A DNA stretch of 5,732 nt from Spirochaetes bacterium ADurb.Bin110 (GTDB taxonomy: Bacteria; Spirochaetota; Spirochaetia; Treponematales; Rectinemataceae), in NCBI GenBank assembly GCA_002070755.1, contig MWDY01000283.1:1-5732 (forward strand). Direction: 5' to 3'. This document shows positions 5,112 to 5,732 of this stretch, in pieces. How positions within the stretch are numbered: the stretch's first letter is position 1; the number at the start of each line of letters is the position of its first letter. The notes beneath the pieces are model-generated. The model was given only the letters and a program-made list of their open reading frames with translations. It had not been told where the DNA came from and made no database searches. The position numbers and the translations under genes are program-made.

Positions 5112-5732
5112 ATGCTTCTATTGGCACCGTCTCTCGCATGCATGAATCCTCTGACGATGAAGGAGATCATCCCCCTTCTGGATGCAGAGGGGGTATCTGT
5201 CTACCATATCGATATTTGCGATGGGCATTTTGCAAAAACCTTTCTGCTCTATCCACAATTTGTTGCCTATCTAAGGGAGATTACAAATAGTAGGCTTGAT
5301 GTGCATCTCTATTGTACGAATCCTTCGTACTACATCGATGAATTGGTCGATTGCGGCGCTGATACGATTATTATTCACTATGAATGCAATGAGGCAGTGG
5401 ATACGGTAGTGCAGAAAATCATGGATAAAAAGGTCGGTGTGGGCTTGGGATTTCTTCCTTCTACCGAAATTCCTGATTCGATCGCGCAATTCGTGCCTTC
5501 ACTCAGGATGGTCGTGGCGAATACAGTCGGGCCTGCATACGCGGGTCAACCTTTCGATAGCCGTGGGCTTCGCAATATGAAAAAGGTAAAAGAGATACTC
5601 ACCGTAGCGGGGAGCTCGGCAGAGCTTGCCGCTGATGGTGGCATCAATGAGGCACGCTTGACTGCTCTCTTCAGTGCAGGTGCCAATCATCTTGTGCTTG
5701 GGACAAGCAGCATCATCAAGGCCCATACCAAT
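5112..5732 (+). CDS. Ribulose-phosphate / allulose-6-phosphate 3-epimerase-like protein, 3' end cut
   Basis: The first 207 residues of a TIM-barrel epimerase of the RPE family, which interconverts ketose phosphates epimeric at C3 through a metal-stabilised enediolate. Landmarks fit in order: APSL near the start (Ser7), HIDICDGHF with metal-binding His32 and catalytic Asp34, LDVHLYCTNP with His65, TVGPAYAGQPF (138-148) in place of the usual VNPGFGGQ phosphate-side loop, and AADGGIN with catalytic Asp175. All four catalytic/metal residues are kept, so it should be active. The reading frame runs off the right edge and perhaps 10-20 residues are missing. The ATG at 5112 is the first start after the in-frame TAA at 5091, with a weak AGGT upstream. 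Divergence in the loop, and shared operators with a kinase/GRE operon, argue for a special sugar phosphate instead of housekeeping ribulose 5-phosphate. AlsE-type allulose-6-phosphate epimerase is the nearest guess. Confidence 0.88.
   Translation, partial: MLLLAPSLACMNPLTMKEIIPLLDAEGVSVYHIDICDGHFAKTFLLYPQFVAYLREITNSRLDVHLYCTNPSYYIDELVDCGADTIIIHYECNEAVDTVVQKIMDKKVGVGLGFLPSTEIPDSIAQFVPSLRMVVANTVGPAYAGQPFDSRGLRNMKKVKEILTVAGSSAELAADGGINEARLTALFSAGANHLVLGTSSIIKAHTN

Noticed and set aside
5048..5290. Plus-strand open frame of 80 codons starting in the promoter region
   Set aside because: It begins at the -35 box, contains the operator and overlaps the epimerase in another frame without any recognised motif.
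5271..5726. Minus-strand open frames opposite the epimerase
   Set aside because: The plus-strand frame has complete RPE motifs through this region; the minus frames are shadows.

Overview
The window carries a compact anaerobic carbon-metabolism locus with part of an insertion sequence at its left edge. On the minus strand lie three tightly packed genes, read right to left: a glycyl radical enzyme (GRE, 4901-2448), a ROK-family sugar kinase (2444-1467) and a GRE-activating radical-SAM enzyme with two extra iron-sulfur clusters (1443-535). Diverging from them on the plus strand is a ribulose-phosphate/allulose-6-phosphate 3-epimerase-like gene (5112 to the right edge, where it is cut). At the left edge is an IS66-family tnpB (241-1, cut by the edge), with a probable IS terminus at 316.

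The 210-bp divergent control region (4902-5111) is well organised. Back-to-back promoters have perfect TTGACA -35 boxes, and two identical 14-bp LacI/CcpA-type operators (core GAAACGTTTC) lie at or just after the two predicted transcription starts. One sugar-responsive repressor, not encoded here, probably controls both directions together.

The genes suggest one pathway. The ROK kinase would phosphorylate a sugar or sugar derivative, the GRE would perform a radical elimination or C-O cleavage on the product, the activase would install the glycyl radical, and the epimerase would correct stereochemistry next to a ketone. The GRE is not a true pyruvate formate-lyase: it has one active-site Cys in a Cys-x-Glu motif, as in eliminases and in the E. 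coli enzymes YbiW/PflD that open 1,5-anhydrohexitol 6-phosphates. A ROK kinase paired with an RPE-like epimerase recalls AlsK/AlsE of D-allose catabolism. A radical sugar-phosphate pathway in which an epimerase follows the GRE is therefore the leading, unproven hypothesis.

The organism must be a strict or facultative anaerobe, because GRE and activase are oxygen-sensitive. Moderate base composition, strong AGGAG and TTGACA signals and the sugar-fermentation genes would suit a fermentative spirochaete (Sphaerochaeta/Treponema-like) or a Firmicute. This taxonomic guess is weak. No RNA genes, CRISPR arrays or convincing terminators were seen.
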